Shown here piece by piece: positions 43,485 to 51,167 of a stretch of 51,167 nucleotides of DNA. The stretch is from Bacteroidota bacterium. Its GTDB lineage: Bacteria > Bacteroidota > Bacteroidia > Flavobacteriales_C > GCA-002722245. Every line of letters begins with the position of its first letter. The first letter of the stretch is position 1. The notes under the pieces are model-generated. The model did not search any database. It was not told the DNA's origin and saw nothing but the letters and a program-made list of their open reading frames with translations. Both the position numbers and the translations under genes were made by a program. Location: NCBI GenBank assembly GCA_026390935.1, contig JAPLEZ010000035.1:1-51167 (forward strand), in the 5' to 3' direction.

Positions 43485-46400
43485 TCAATACATCACCTCC
43501 ATCCATCCCGTTGCCTCCCCTTTTTTATCTGCAGTATCTGTCCACCTCACAATCCAATAATACACTCCAGGCGCAACTGTTTGTCCGAGATAAGTAGCGT
43601 CCCACTCAGGAATTTCAACTACTTTGCCTCTTTCATACATCAACAATCCCCATCGATCGTACACCACAAAATAAGTTTCTTTCAATTTTCCTAAGGTAGA
43701 ATCGTTGACATATTTAGGATAAAAATGATCGTTTTTTCCATCACCATTCGGACTCACCCAGTTTGGAAAATCCCATACGAGGGGAGTACAATGATCACTT
43801 AAAACAAGAGTATCGCTGGCAGTGCATCCACCTTTAGAAACCTTAACTATCACCGTTTGTGCATTGGTAATTTCAATGGACGATAAGCTACTATTGTCCA
43901 TCCAAGTCACCGAAGCAAAAGTATCGGGAACAGCAATTTTAAAAGTATGTCCGAGCTCCATAAAACACAATGCTGTATCCTTGCCTAAATTCACTTTTGG
44001 TTTTGCAACAGGCTCTACAGTAACACTATCAATTCCTTTGCAATTTCGAGCGTCAATTACCATCACTTTTTTCTTTCCAAACGATACCAGTAATATTGAA
44101 TCAATCCCTGCTACTCCATCCCAAGCGTACGATAAGGGAACTGTGTGAACACCAGTAACAGTAGCTTTCAACACCACAGGATCTCCTGAACAAGCTGGCG
44201 ATGGATCGTTTAAAGAGACATTTAAATTACTTCCTGCATTCACCTGAACAAATAAAGTGTCCTTACATGAGTTGTTGTTTTCTACCAACACCCAATGTTT
44301 TCCAATTGAAGAAATAGATGTTGTTTTTGCTGCAGCAGCATTGTCCCATAAATACGATTTCCATGCTCCAGCATCTACTGTAATACTTCCTCCAGCGCAT
44401 ACCGAAGTGTCGCTGATAGCTCCTGATGGCAAATCATTAACGATTAAAGTTGTGGTTAAACTATCTGTACAACCCGCTAAATTTTGAACCACCACCCAAT
44501 ATACGCCGGCCGTTTTTGCTACAATAGAGGAATCTATGGAACCATTCGACCATTTATAAGAAGGATAAGTTCCGGGATACAATAGCGCTGAATCTCCGTT
44601 ACAAATAGTAGTATTCGGTAAAGAACCTACATTGATTGCATTGAGAATAATATTCATAGTATCTGATTGATCACAACCTGAAACGGGATCTGCTACTTTT
44701 ACAAAATACTGTCCGATAGTATTCACTGAAAGAGATGATGAATTGTCACCCGTCGACCATAAGTAATTATAGCCAGCAGAAAGTGAAGGATTCAAAACAA
44801 CAGCTGGAATAAAAGGATCGGAGCATCTTGTGAGATCAGCTCCCAAATCAACTTTAGAAATAGGATTGCCAAGCAAAGAAAATGAAAAAGTGCTTTTGCA
44901 ATTCTTGTTGTTCTCCACAACTACCGAATGAATGCCGAGCGTTGAAATAGTATTAGTAGAATTTACAGAAGCATCATCCCACAAGTACGACAACCATGAA
45001 CCTGCATTCACCAACACTGCTTCACCGCGACAAGAGTACACATCGTTAATTACTCCGACAGGTTTTAAATTCATGGAAATTGTTGCTGCAACACTATCCG
45101 CGCATCCCACAGCATTTTTTACTACTACCCAATACACGCCAGGAGTTTTTACTTTCAAGGACGAAGAAGTGGAATTATCCGACCATCTATAAGAATTAAA
45201 AACGCCTGGCGTCAACAGCAAAGAATCATCTTCACAAAATTCAGCGTCGCTTAAAGCAGCAGAAGGCAAAACTTCTTGAGTGATTTTTATGGTGTCCGAA
45301 TTTGAACAAGTAGAAACATTATCGGTCACCTTCACAAAATATTCTCCAAAAGCATTTACAGAAATTGTTGGAGTAGCTTCAGCAGTAGACCACAAGTAAA
45401 CAAACGCGTTAGGTAGTGCCGGATTTAAAATCACTACTGGAGAAAAAGGATTGGTGCAACGTTTTAAATCGGCACCGAGATTTACTGTGGGAATTGATTT
45501 TTGTTTGATCTCAAAAGTATCGCGATCAGCAATATTTTGAATGCCTTTCACTTCTACCCAATATAATCCAGGAGTCACATTGCTTAGCGTAAGCGTTGGC
45601 GTCACAGCCCCCGTCGACCATAAATAAGAAGTAGCGCAAGCTTGTGTGACATCCAAATTTAATGTGATGGTAGAGCACGTTGCTGTGTCTTTAATATCCA
45701 CTATAGGCTGCGTGCACAGCGATGCAAATTCAGAAGTATTTCCCAAGGCATTAGTAGCAGTTACGATGAGCGAATTACATGCAGCACCACCCACTTTTGA
45801 ATAAGTCCAAGTGCCATCTCCCGCTACCACCACACTGGCCAGCCATGTTTGTCCCTGCGAATTTCCACTGAAACATAAATTACAAGCATCAGGCACATAA
45901 ATATCAATGATATCGCCTGGAGTACCGGTTCCAAAAGTTTTGGTTTCAGTAGAAGTTCTGTCCACAACAGGCTTTGATTTTCCATTATTACCGATAACAG
46001 AAGTGAGTAATCCGGTTTTTTCACTTTGCGTAATTCCTTTTACGCCATTGCAATAAATTGCATTTTTACGCACAGTAATTTTTGATGGAGCGCCACCAAC
46101 ATAAGCAACTCCACTGTACCATTCGCTGATAAAAACACCCGCTTGTCCGTTGTTAAAAATTTGATTGGCCTCTCCCACTCCATTAAAATCAACACCCACC
46201 ACAACATTTTGCACATCGCTGTTGAGTAAATCCACACCATGTTCGCCATTGTAGGAAAAAATATTTCCGTACACTTTATTTCCTGTTGAATTTTGGTTGA
46301 ACGACAATCCGTCGCCAGTATTATAACTTATATTGTTGTGCTGAATCAAATTATTATGAACGCCCAACTGATACTCTACACCAGTAAAATTAGGCAATGC

Positions 46401-47045
46401 AGTACCATTGACACTAATTCCTACTTTGTTGTTTTCAACTGTATTGTTGGTAGCAGGAGCTGTAGTCACCCAAACGCCACGAGTTAAGTTTCCCGACAAA
46501 ATATTTCCATCGGAAGCCGAAGCACCACCTATGATATTATTAGAAGATCCCATGATCCAAACTCCATTCACATTTGGCTTTGCTATTGTACCAGTAACGT
46601 CTGTACCAATGTAGCAACGCTTCACAGTAACGTCGTGAGCCAGCGAAATTAAAATAGGAGAAGAATTCGTATTATAAGTAAAGCCATTCAACACCAATCC
46701 CTGAAACACTGTGAAACTACCGCCAACAGAATTCAAATCAAATCCGGTTTGCGCTGCGCATAAGGTTCCATCAAATTCAATATTTGGTTTCCCAGCTGCT
46801 AATCCGTCAATAGTCAACTGTTTTCCAATGCTGTAAGAAGATAGAGGTTTGATGGTATGTGGGCCAGGTCCGGGAATATTAAACTGAATTACATCGCCAT
46901 TATTGGCTGTGGCCAACACCGCTCTGAAAGAACCTGCACCAGCATCGTTGGTGTTTGTGACAAATAATGTTGCGGCTTCTAATTGTTGTGCTATAATTAG
47001 CAACAAAAAAAACAATTTGAATTGAATATTGTATTTACGTCTCAT
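43485..47045 (-). CDS. Large secreted beta-helix/Ig-repeat protein with CHU_C C-terminal domain
   Basis: 1186 residues with signal peptide (MRRKYNIQFKLFFLLLIIAQQLEA). Residues about 25-340 form a parallel beta-helix (TNTNDAGAGSFRAVLATANNGDVIQFNI start, NNLIQHNNISYNTGDG, NKVYGNIFSYNGEHG). After a linker come about nine Ig/PKD-like repeats with paired cysteines; a three-repeat block (VNLGADLKRC..., YRWSDNS..., SYLWDDAS...) is present twice. The end is the gliding-motility/T9SS domain (WDFPNWVSPNGDGKNDHF, YDRWGLLMYERG, PGVYYWIVRW). Likely a surface-exposed adhesin exported by type IX secretion. Transcribed alone, with an unusual E. coli-like promoter upstream. Confidence 0.9.
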   Translation of the reverse strand: MRRKYNIQFKLFFLLLIIAQQLEAATLFVTNTNDAGAGSFRAVLATANNGDVIQFNIPGPGPHTIKPLSSYSIGKQLTIDGLAAGKPNIEFDGTLCAAQTGFDLNSVGGSFTVFQGLVLNGFTYNTNSSPILISLAHDVTVKRCYIGTDVTGTIAKPNVNGVWIMGSSNNIIGGASASDGNILSGNLTRGVWVTTAPATNNTVENNKVGISVNGTALPNFTGVEYQLGVHNNLIQHNNISYNTGDGLSFNQNSTGNKVYGNIFSYNGEHGVDLLNSDVQNVVVGVDFNGVGEANQIFNNGQAGVFISEWYSGVAYVGGAPSKITVRKNAIYCNGVKGITQSEKTGLLTSVIGNNGKSKPVVDRTSTETKTFGTGTPGDIIDIYVPDACNLCFSGNSQGQTWLASVVVAGDGTWTYSKVGGAACNSLIVTATNALGNTSEFASLCTQPIVDIKDTATCSTITLNLDVTQACATSYLWSTGAVTPTLTLSNVTPGLYWVEVKGIQNIADRDTFEIKQKSIPTVNLGADLKRCTNPFSPVVILNPALPNAFVYLWSTAEATPTISVNAFGEYFVKVTDNVSTCSNSDTIKITQEVLPSAALSDAEFCEDDSLLLTPGVFNSYRWSDNSTSSSLKVKTPGVYWVVVKNAVGCADSVAATISMNLKPVGVINDVYSCRGEAVLVNAGSWLSYLWDDASVNSTNTISTLGIHSVVVENNKNCKSTFSFSLLGNPISKVDLGADLTRCSDPFIPAVVLNPSLSAGYNYLWSTGDNSSSLSVNTIGQYFVKVADPVSGCDQSDTMNIILNAINVGSLPNTTICNGDSALLYPGTYPSYKWSNGSIDSSIVAKTAGVYWVVVQNLAGCTDSLTTTLIVNDLPSGAISDTSVCAGGSITVDAGAWKSYLWDNAAAAKTTSISSIGKHWVLVENNNSCKDTLFVQVNAGSNLNVSLNDPSPACSGDPVVLKATVTGVHTVPLSYAWDGVAGIDSILLVSFGKKKVMVIDARNCKGIDSVTVEPVAKPKVNLGKDTALCFMELGHTFKIAVPDTFASVTWMDNSSLSSIEITNAQTVIVKVSKGGCTASDTLVLSDHCTPLVWDFPNWVSPNGDGKNDHFYPKYVNDSTLGKLKETYFVVYDRWGLLMYERGKVVEIPEWDATYLGQTVAPGVYYWIVRWTDTADKKGEATGWMEVMY

Positions 47046-47080
47046 AACATTAGTTTTAGTTCACAAAACCTATTAGTGTA

Positions 47081-47109
47081 AATATAACACTATTAAAGAC
47101 CGGTGTCAA
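47081..47109 (-). promoter_or_regulatory. E. coli-like sigma-70 promoter before the CHU_C gene
   Basis: On the minus strand TTGACA (47109-47104) is separated by exactly 17 bases from TATATT (47086-47081), near-consensus for a sigma-70 promoter of the E. coli type. It lies 36 bases before the start codon. Bacteroidota normally use TTTG/TANNTTTG instead, so the match could be chance, but placement is right. Confidence 0.4.
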
Positions 47110-47162
47110 GTTTATTTTTATATATACCACAATCAATTGATATTGTGATAATTAAATAAATT

Positions 47163-47193
47163 AAAAAAGCCATCCGCTAGGCAACGGATGGCT
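47163..47193 (-). terminator. Intrinsic terminator after the MFS-acyltransferase gene
   Basis: AGCCATCCG (47168-47176) pairs perfectly with CGGATGGCT (47185-47193) around an 8-base loop; read on the minus strand the stem is followed by a T-run (47168-47163). It lies 48 bases after the stop of the minus-strand MFS gene. Confidence 0.8.
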
Positions 47194-47240
47194 ACAACAC
47201 ATACAATATTCCAACTACACTTGTTCTTTAATATTTATCA

Positions 47241-49400
47241 TTAGGTGAACACAAGAAATCCGCATTCGTCCATAAATCCATAATATTCAGTTTCCAACCA
47301 TTCTTTACTTTGTGTAAATGCATGTTTAAAAAATACCTGTCCGCAAGTATTGGCAGGAACTGCCTTTTTTTGCTCATCGAGAATAGTCACAGTAACACCC
47401 GGCAATGGTTTTCCAGCAGCATCTTCGCGTGTTCCGATAAAATCAAAATCATTTCCCATTAAATCTTTAATGGTATAATTGGGTGTATTGATGACCACGT
47501 CTTTCAATTCCAAATCTTCAATTTTCTGAAAAACATCACCCTTTCTGTGCACCTGTTGCGCAGCGACATTGGCAGCTTCAATAGCATTCAGTTCTTTTGT
47601 TCGTCGCGAAAAATTATTTACCTCCAACTCCTTAATCGCCTGACGCAATTCAAAGGCACTCACTGGAGAGGAAATGGCTTTTCCCAAAGAGATAAACACT
47701 TTTTTTCTCAGGTTTTTCAATCCGAAACCATATTGTTTAGCCGTTCCAATTTTGTACGACAATGGCGTTCCCACAACGTTATCAATGTGCATCGGATAAA
47801 TTGGAGCATTGGTTGCTTTTGAAATATGCTCTATCCCTTTTTTAAACGGCATCATCTGTCCGTTTCTGCTTAACATCCCTTCAGGAAAAATACAAATCAG
47901 ATGTCCGTTATTAATTTCAGTTTTACAACGATTAGTAAAGGCACGCAACGAATCTTTGTCTTTACCGGCAGAAATAGGAATCATGTTGCATTTCTTCAAC
48001 AGTGGTTTCAGGAATTTTATGTTGTAAAATTTTTCGTGCATCACAAAGCGCACGTTACGTGGGGCTGTAGCAATGATCAGTAAAAAGTCGAGCATCGAAA
48101 CGTGATTACACGCAATGATTCCTCCCGATTGCACCGGCAAATTTTCATTGCCTTCAAATTTCAATCGGTACAACACTTTAGTTGTTACCACCAACATCCA
48201 TCTCAAAACAGCAAAGGGAATTTTAACCAATACTATCAAGGCAGTAAGCAAAGCAATCCATCCAGTGATTTCAAATATTTCACCCGACGTAAAAACACTT
48301 TGCAACAAGGCGAAAGAAACAGAAGCCAGCAGAATAGCAAGAAAAATCATCATATTGGAGTAAGCCAGCATTTTACTTATTTCTGTTTTTTCGGTGCGTT
48401 CCTGCACCCATGTGTTCAACGGAATTTTATAGATCCCACCAAAAAAAGCAGTGAGCATCAAAACCACAATAAAAGCAGATGTAGAAATTCCTGTTTTTGC
48501 TAAAACGAACAAACAAATCGCCATCACCAACACACCAAAAAAGATGAGTCCCATTTCCAATCTCTTTTTTGATATCAATCCGGCTACATAACAACCAACA
48601 CCTATTCCAACCGCAACAAAGGCAGTGATTAATCCTGTGCTGGAATTCGACATATGCAATACTTCTGTACAATGCACCAGCAAGTTCATTTGCAACAAAG
48701 CACCAATGAACCAAAACACCGCCAAGCCCAACACAGCAGCATTTACACCTTTGTATTTTTTTGCGCCTTTATAGCTTTGAATGAAATATTTAATCGGATT
48801 TAAAACACGTTCTGCTTTAGAAGATTCGGGCTGATTGCTGGTTTTAATTTTTAAGCTAACGAAAAATGAAACAGCAGAAATCGACAATAAAACAATGGTG
48901 ATTATTAAGTTTTTATTGTGTGCGTTATCCGCTAAAAATCCGGCAATGGTTGAAGCTAGTAACACCGCAACAAACGAAAGCAATTCCATGATACCAAGTT
49001 TCAAGGATACTTTTCCACTTTCGGAAAGCTCATTCACCAATCCGTACTTTGCTGGAGAAAGCAAAGAACTGTGTATCCCCATCAACAACATACACAACAA
49101 TACCACAAGCAAACTGTTGCTGTAAAATCCAACACAAGCCAAAAGCATAATGAAAATTTCGGCCAGCTTGGCAATTTTAATAACTAGCGTTTTGGTGTAA
49201 CGCTGCGCAAAATATCCAGCCAATGGCGACAACAAAATAAATGGAAGCACCATCGTGGCTGAGGCTGCAGCAATAATTAGACTTTTATCTTCCGGTGCCG
49301 ACCAGTAAATGGCGACGAAGCAAATTAAGTTTTTTAGCAGATTGTCGTTCAGTACTCCTAAAAATTGTGTGATGAATAAGTTGATCCAATTTGTTTTCAT
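47241..49400 (-). CDS. MFS lysophospholipid transporter fused to PlsC acyltransferase
   Basis: 719 residues. Residues 1-400 are a 12-helix major-facilitator transporter resembling LplT (FLGVLNDNLLKNLICF, LLMGIHSSLLSPAKYGLVNEL), which flips lysophospholipids inward. Residues about 410-610 are a PlsC-type acyltransferase with the catalytic N-H433-x4-D438 motif (ACNHVSMLDF) and FPEG near 506. Residues 635-719 (NTPNYTIKDLMG, GKPLPGVTVTILDEQ, EYYGFMDECGFLVF) look like a short piece of an acyl-ACP/acyl-CoA synthetase of the kind fused in Aas, without its ATP-binding core. The protein likely re-acylates imported lysophospholipids at the inner membrane. The tail is either a relic or a reduced functional domain. 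Confidence 0.85.
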   Translation of the reverse strand: MKTNWINLFITQFLGVLNDNLLKNLICFVAIYWSAPEDKSLIIAAASATMVLPFILLSPLAGYFAQRYTKTLVIKIAKLAEIFIMLLACVGFYSNSLLVVLLCMLLMGIHSSLLSPAKYGLVNELSESGKVSLKLGIMELLSFVAVLLASTIAGFLADNAHNKNLIITIVLLSISAVSFFVSLKIKTSNQPESSKAERVLNPIKYFIQSYKGAKKYKGVNAAVLGLAVFWFIGALLQMNLLVHCTEVLHMSNSSTGLITAFVAVGIGVGCYVAGLISKKRLEMGLIFFGVLVMAICLFVLAKTGISTSAFIVVLMLTAFFGGIYKIPLNTWVQERTEKTEISKMLAYSNMMIFLAILLASVSFALLQSVFTSGEIFEITGWIALLTALIVLVKIPFAVLRWMLVVTTKVLYRLKFEGNENLPVQSGGIIACNHVSMLDFLLIIATAPRNVRFVMHEKFYNIKFLKPLLKKCNMIPISAGKDKDSLRAFTNRCKTEINNGHLICIFPEGMLSRNGQMMPFKKGIEHISKATNAPIYPMHIDNVVGTPLSYKIGTAKQYGFGLKNLRKKVFISLGKAISSPVSAFELRQAIKELEVNNFSRRTKELNAIEAANVAAQQVHRKGDVFQKIEDLELKDVVINTPNYTIKDLMGNDFDFIGTREDAAGKPLPGVTVTILDEQKKAVPANTCGQVFFKHAFTQSKEWLETEYYGFMDECGFLVFT

Positions 49401-49546
49401 AATTAAAATTTATGGAGCAAACTTAGGATCGGAATTGCACGTGACCCACCCAACAATTTCAAATTACGTACTTTATATTTTTTAAATATATTTATCAAAA
49501 CCATTATTATTAGTACATTTACATACATAAATACGTATTTTTAAAA

Positions 49547-51043
49547 ATGGATTCATTACAAGAAGTTATTCATTCTTTCAATGTTGATCAGCAAAAAGAA
49601 TTCATCTATTTCATCCAAAGAAATAAGTACCGCAAGGGTCGAAAAGACTTGCAACTATTTAATTTACTGAAGCAGGAAAAAGAATACAGCACCACCTATT
49701 TGGTGAGTCAGTTAAAAACAACCAACCACAATGCCTACCACACCATTCGAAAGAGACTCTTTTCGCATTTGGCCGACTATGTAGTGCTGCAATCCACGTC
49801 GGGAGATGCCAGCACATCTTCACACGTGAACGCCATCATTGGTGTTGTTAATTATTTATTTGATAAAGCCTTAATCAAACAAGCATGGAAATATCTTTTT
49901 CTAGCAGAAAAAATTGCTATGGAAAATGAATTTCGGGATGTGCTTAACACCATTTATTTATTACAGATAGAAAAATGTCATTTGAATAGCGACATTGATA
50001 TTTATTCCATTGTGATGAAATACGAACAAAACCACGAAGCATTGCAGCTCAACGAAAAACTGCAAATTGCATCGGGATTGATACGCAACAAACTGATACA
50101 GGAAAAGAAAAAAGGCATTGACATCAACTTCAGCGACATCGTGCAAAACGCTTTACAGAGCTTGAAACTAGATGAAAGAGTCCTGAACACGCCTAAAATA
50201 AGTCTGGATTTCGTGAAAATAATCCGCGCAGGAATTATCGCGAAAAAAGATTTTTACAACTTCGAACCTTTCATTTTAAAAGCGTACTTGAAACATTATA
50301 AAAATCAAAAGCAGGAAAGCAATCCGATGGTGAAATCGGAATTTCTTTATTTACTGTCGCATGCTTTATACCGCAATAAAAAATTCAGTGATTCATTGCA
50401 CTATGTTGAACAAATGGAAATCGCCTTGAAAGACTGCTCTAAAGCGCATCAAAAGCAGCAGTTGGCACGTTGCTCACAATTGAAAGCAGCCAACCTTATG
50501 TTTTTAAATCAGCTGCCTGAAGCATTGAACTGTTTAAATCTCTTGCTTAAAAACGACAGTCAATTGAGTCTCGAAGAAAAATCCAACACGCTCGTCAACC
50601 TTGGTATTTACCATTATTTAAAAAAGGATTACAAAAAAGCCAATCAACTATTATTGCAACTGAACCACAGCGACAGCTGGTACAAAAAAACAATGGGCGC
50701 CGAATGGTTATTTAAAAAATACCTGATGGAAATTTTATTGTTTATCGACCTCAAACACATTGATGTTGCGGAATCAAGAATTAGAACCACAGAACGTTCT
50801 TTCAAAAATTTTAAAACCAATCCGGTGTATGAAAGAGCTTTCGGATTTTTGGATTTGATAAAAATCTATCTCGAAAGCAACAGTAAAAAATTATTGAATG
50901 AAGCAATCGAAAAACAAGTTGTTTTTATTCCTTTTGAATATGAAGATTTACAAGCAATGACATTCTTTGCGTGGTTGCGGGCGAAGGCGAAGGGAGAAGA
51001 TTTTTATAGTACGTTGTTGGGGGTGACAAACAGAGAAAAGTAA
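49547..51043 (+). CDS. Helical protein of unknown function (TPR-like)
   Basis: 498 residues, no signal peptide and no membrane helix. It is almost entirely alpha-helical with repeat-like helix pairs of TPR rhythm in the C-terminal half (SLHYVEQMEIALKDCSKAHQ, EALNCLNLLLKNDSQLSLEEKS, NLGIYHYLKKDYKKANQLLLQL). The N-terminus (FNVDQQKEFIYFIQRNKYRKGRKDLQLFNLL, then NAYHTIRKRLFSHLADYVV) resembles a conserved family of cytoplasmic Bacteroidota proteins for which I know no function. It diverges from the MFS gene with a 146-base AT-rich gap. The last 124 bases of the window after it contain only a terminal repeat. Confidence 0.7.
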   Translation: MDSLQEVIHSFNVDQQKEFIYFIQRNKYRKGRKDLQLFNLLKQEKEYSTTYLVSQLKTTNHNAYHTIRKRLFSHLADYVVLQSTSGDASTSSHVNAIIGVVNYLFDKALIKQAWKYLFLAEKIAMENEFRDVLNTIYLLQIEKCHLNSDIDIYSIVMKYEQNHEALQLNEKLQIASGLIRNKLIQEKKKGIDINFSDIVQNALQSLKLDERVLNTPKISLDFVKIIRAGIIAKKDFYNFEPFILKAYLKHYKNQKQESNPMVKSEFLYLLSHALYRNKKFSDSLHYVEQMEIALKDCSKAHQKQQLARCSQLKAANLMFLNQLPEALNCLNLLLKNDSQLSLEEKSNTLVNLGIYHYLKKDYKKANQLLLQLNHSDSWYKKTMGAEWLFKKYLMEILLFIDLKHIDVAESRIRTTERSFKNFKTNPVYERAFGFLDLIKIYLESNSKKLLNEAIEKQVVFIPFEYEDLQAMTFFAWLRAKAKGEDFYSTLLGVTNREK

Positions 51044-51078
51044 ATATTTTTTTTTAGAGTCCTTATCAAAAAATGCCA

Positions 51079-51135
51079 GCTAACTAACTCTCCTCCTTTT
51101 TTAAGGAGGAGTGCCTGAAAGGCGAGGTGGTTAAT
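51079..51135. repeat. Dispersed hairpin repeat, right copy
   Basis: This is the reverse-oriented counterpart of the repeat at 192-247: GCTAACTAACTCTCCTCC, a hairpin AAGGAGGAG, then GGCGAGGTGGTTAAT. It follows the last gene by about 35 bases and reaches almost to the window end. Confidence 0.75.
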
Positions 51136-51167
51136 AAAAAAAACAATTGAATCTATTTATATAACCA

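Noticed and set aside
48427-48714. 95-residue Cys/Trp-rich frame within the MFS gene
   Set aside because: Alternative frame of the transmembrane segment of a clearly real gene; no independent signal.
1-51167. Composite transposon bounded by the terminal repeats
   Set aside because: No transposase or integrase was found, the repeats are short hairpins, and the genes between them look like ordinary Bacteroidota genes.

Overview
The window is AT-rich DNA from a Gram-negative Bacteroidota bacterium of the free-living or environmental kind. The evidence is three kinds of protein: large secreted proteins ending in the gliding-motility/type IX secretion C-terminal domain (CHU_C family), a beta-helix protein with a 'FPNP'-type T9SS sorting tail, and an LpxH lipid A enzyme. 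Bacteroidota-style architectures support this: an N-terminal glycogen synthase joined to an alpha-glucan phosphorylase, an MFS-PlsC fusion, and a receiver-Crp fusion. No rRNA, tRNA, CRISPR array, transposase or phage gene was seen. Both ends of the window lie in copies of one hairpin-bearing repeat in opposite orientation, so it may be an assembled contig that broke at repeats.

Layout. (1) 0.3-13.7 kb, minus strand: envelope and stress genes, namely a giant alpha-2-macroglobulin lipoprotein, two L,D-transpeptidases, a D-lactate dehydrogenase overlapping the second one, a P-type cation ATPase, a receiver/cNMP-binding/HTH regulator and an 18-cysteine four-helix copper-binding protein. (2) 14.5-25.5 kb, plus strand: a secreted-adhesin block with two tandem paralogous lectin-domain proteins (the second frameshifted), a single-pass membrane protein with a predicted cytoplasmic DNA-binding-like domain and an outer concanavalin-like domain, and a secreted beta-helix protein. 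(3) 25.6-37.7 kb: a lipocalin, then a region containing several gene remnants. These are both ends of a cyclic beta-glucan synthase with its middle missing, the start of a universal stress protein behind a perfect CRP-type palindrome, the start of a CusA pump joined to the end of a CusB adaptor, and the N-terminus of a P-type ATPase behind thioredoxin. Intact genes between them are the glycogen synthase-phosphorylase fusion, cytochrome b561-like plus YceI, two copper-handling proteins, a toxin-antitoxin-like pair, and DnaJ/CbpA plus thioredoxin. (4) 37.8-42.8 kb, plus strand: a tight operon of TlpA-like thioredoxin lipoprotein, M1 aminopeptidase and LpxH. (5) 43.5-51.0 kb: a large secreted CHU_C protein, an MFS-acyltransferase fusion with an orphan adenylation-enzyme-like tail, and a helical protein of unknown function.

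The most notable signals are non-genic or broken. Region 3 reads as a stress/copper/glucan island being lost by internal deletions that keep gene ends. Two intergenic regions (28.0-28.5 and 42.8-43.5 kb) carry nested palindromic repeats with matching compensatory changes in their arms; the second has perfect 50-bp inverted ends abutting two convergent genes. Everything here was read from sequence by eye. Family assignments rest on recognised motifs, not on database searches.
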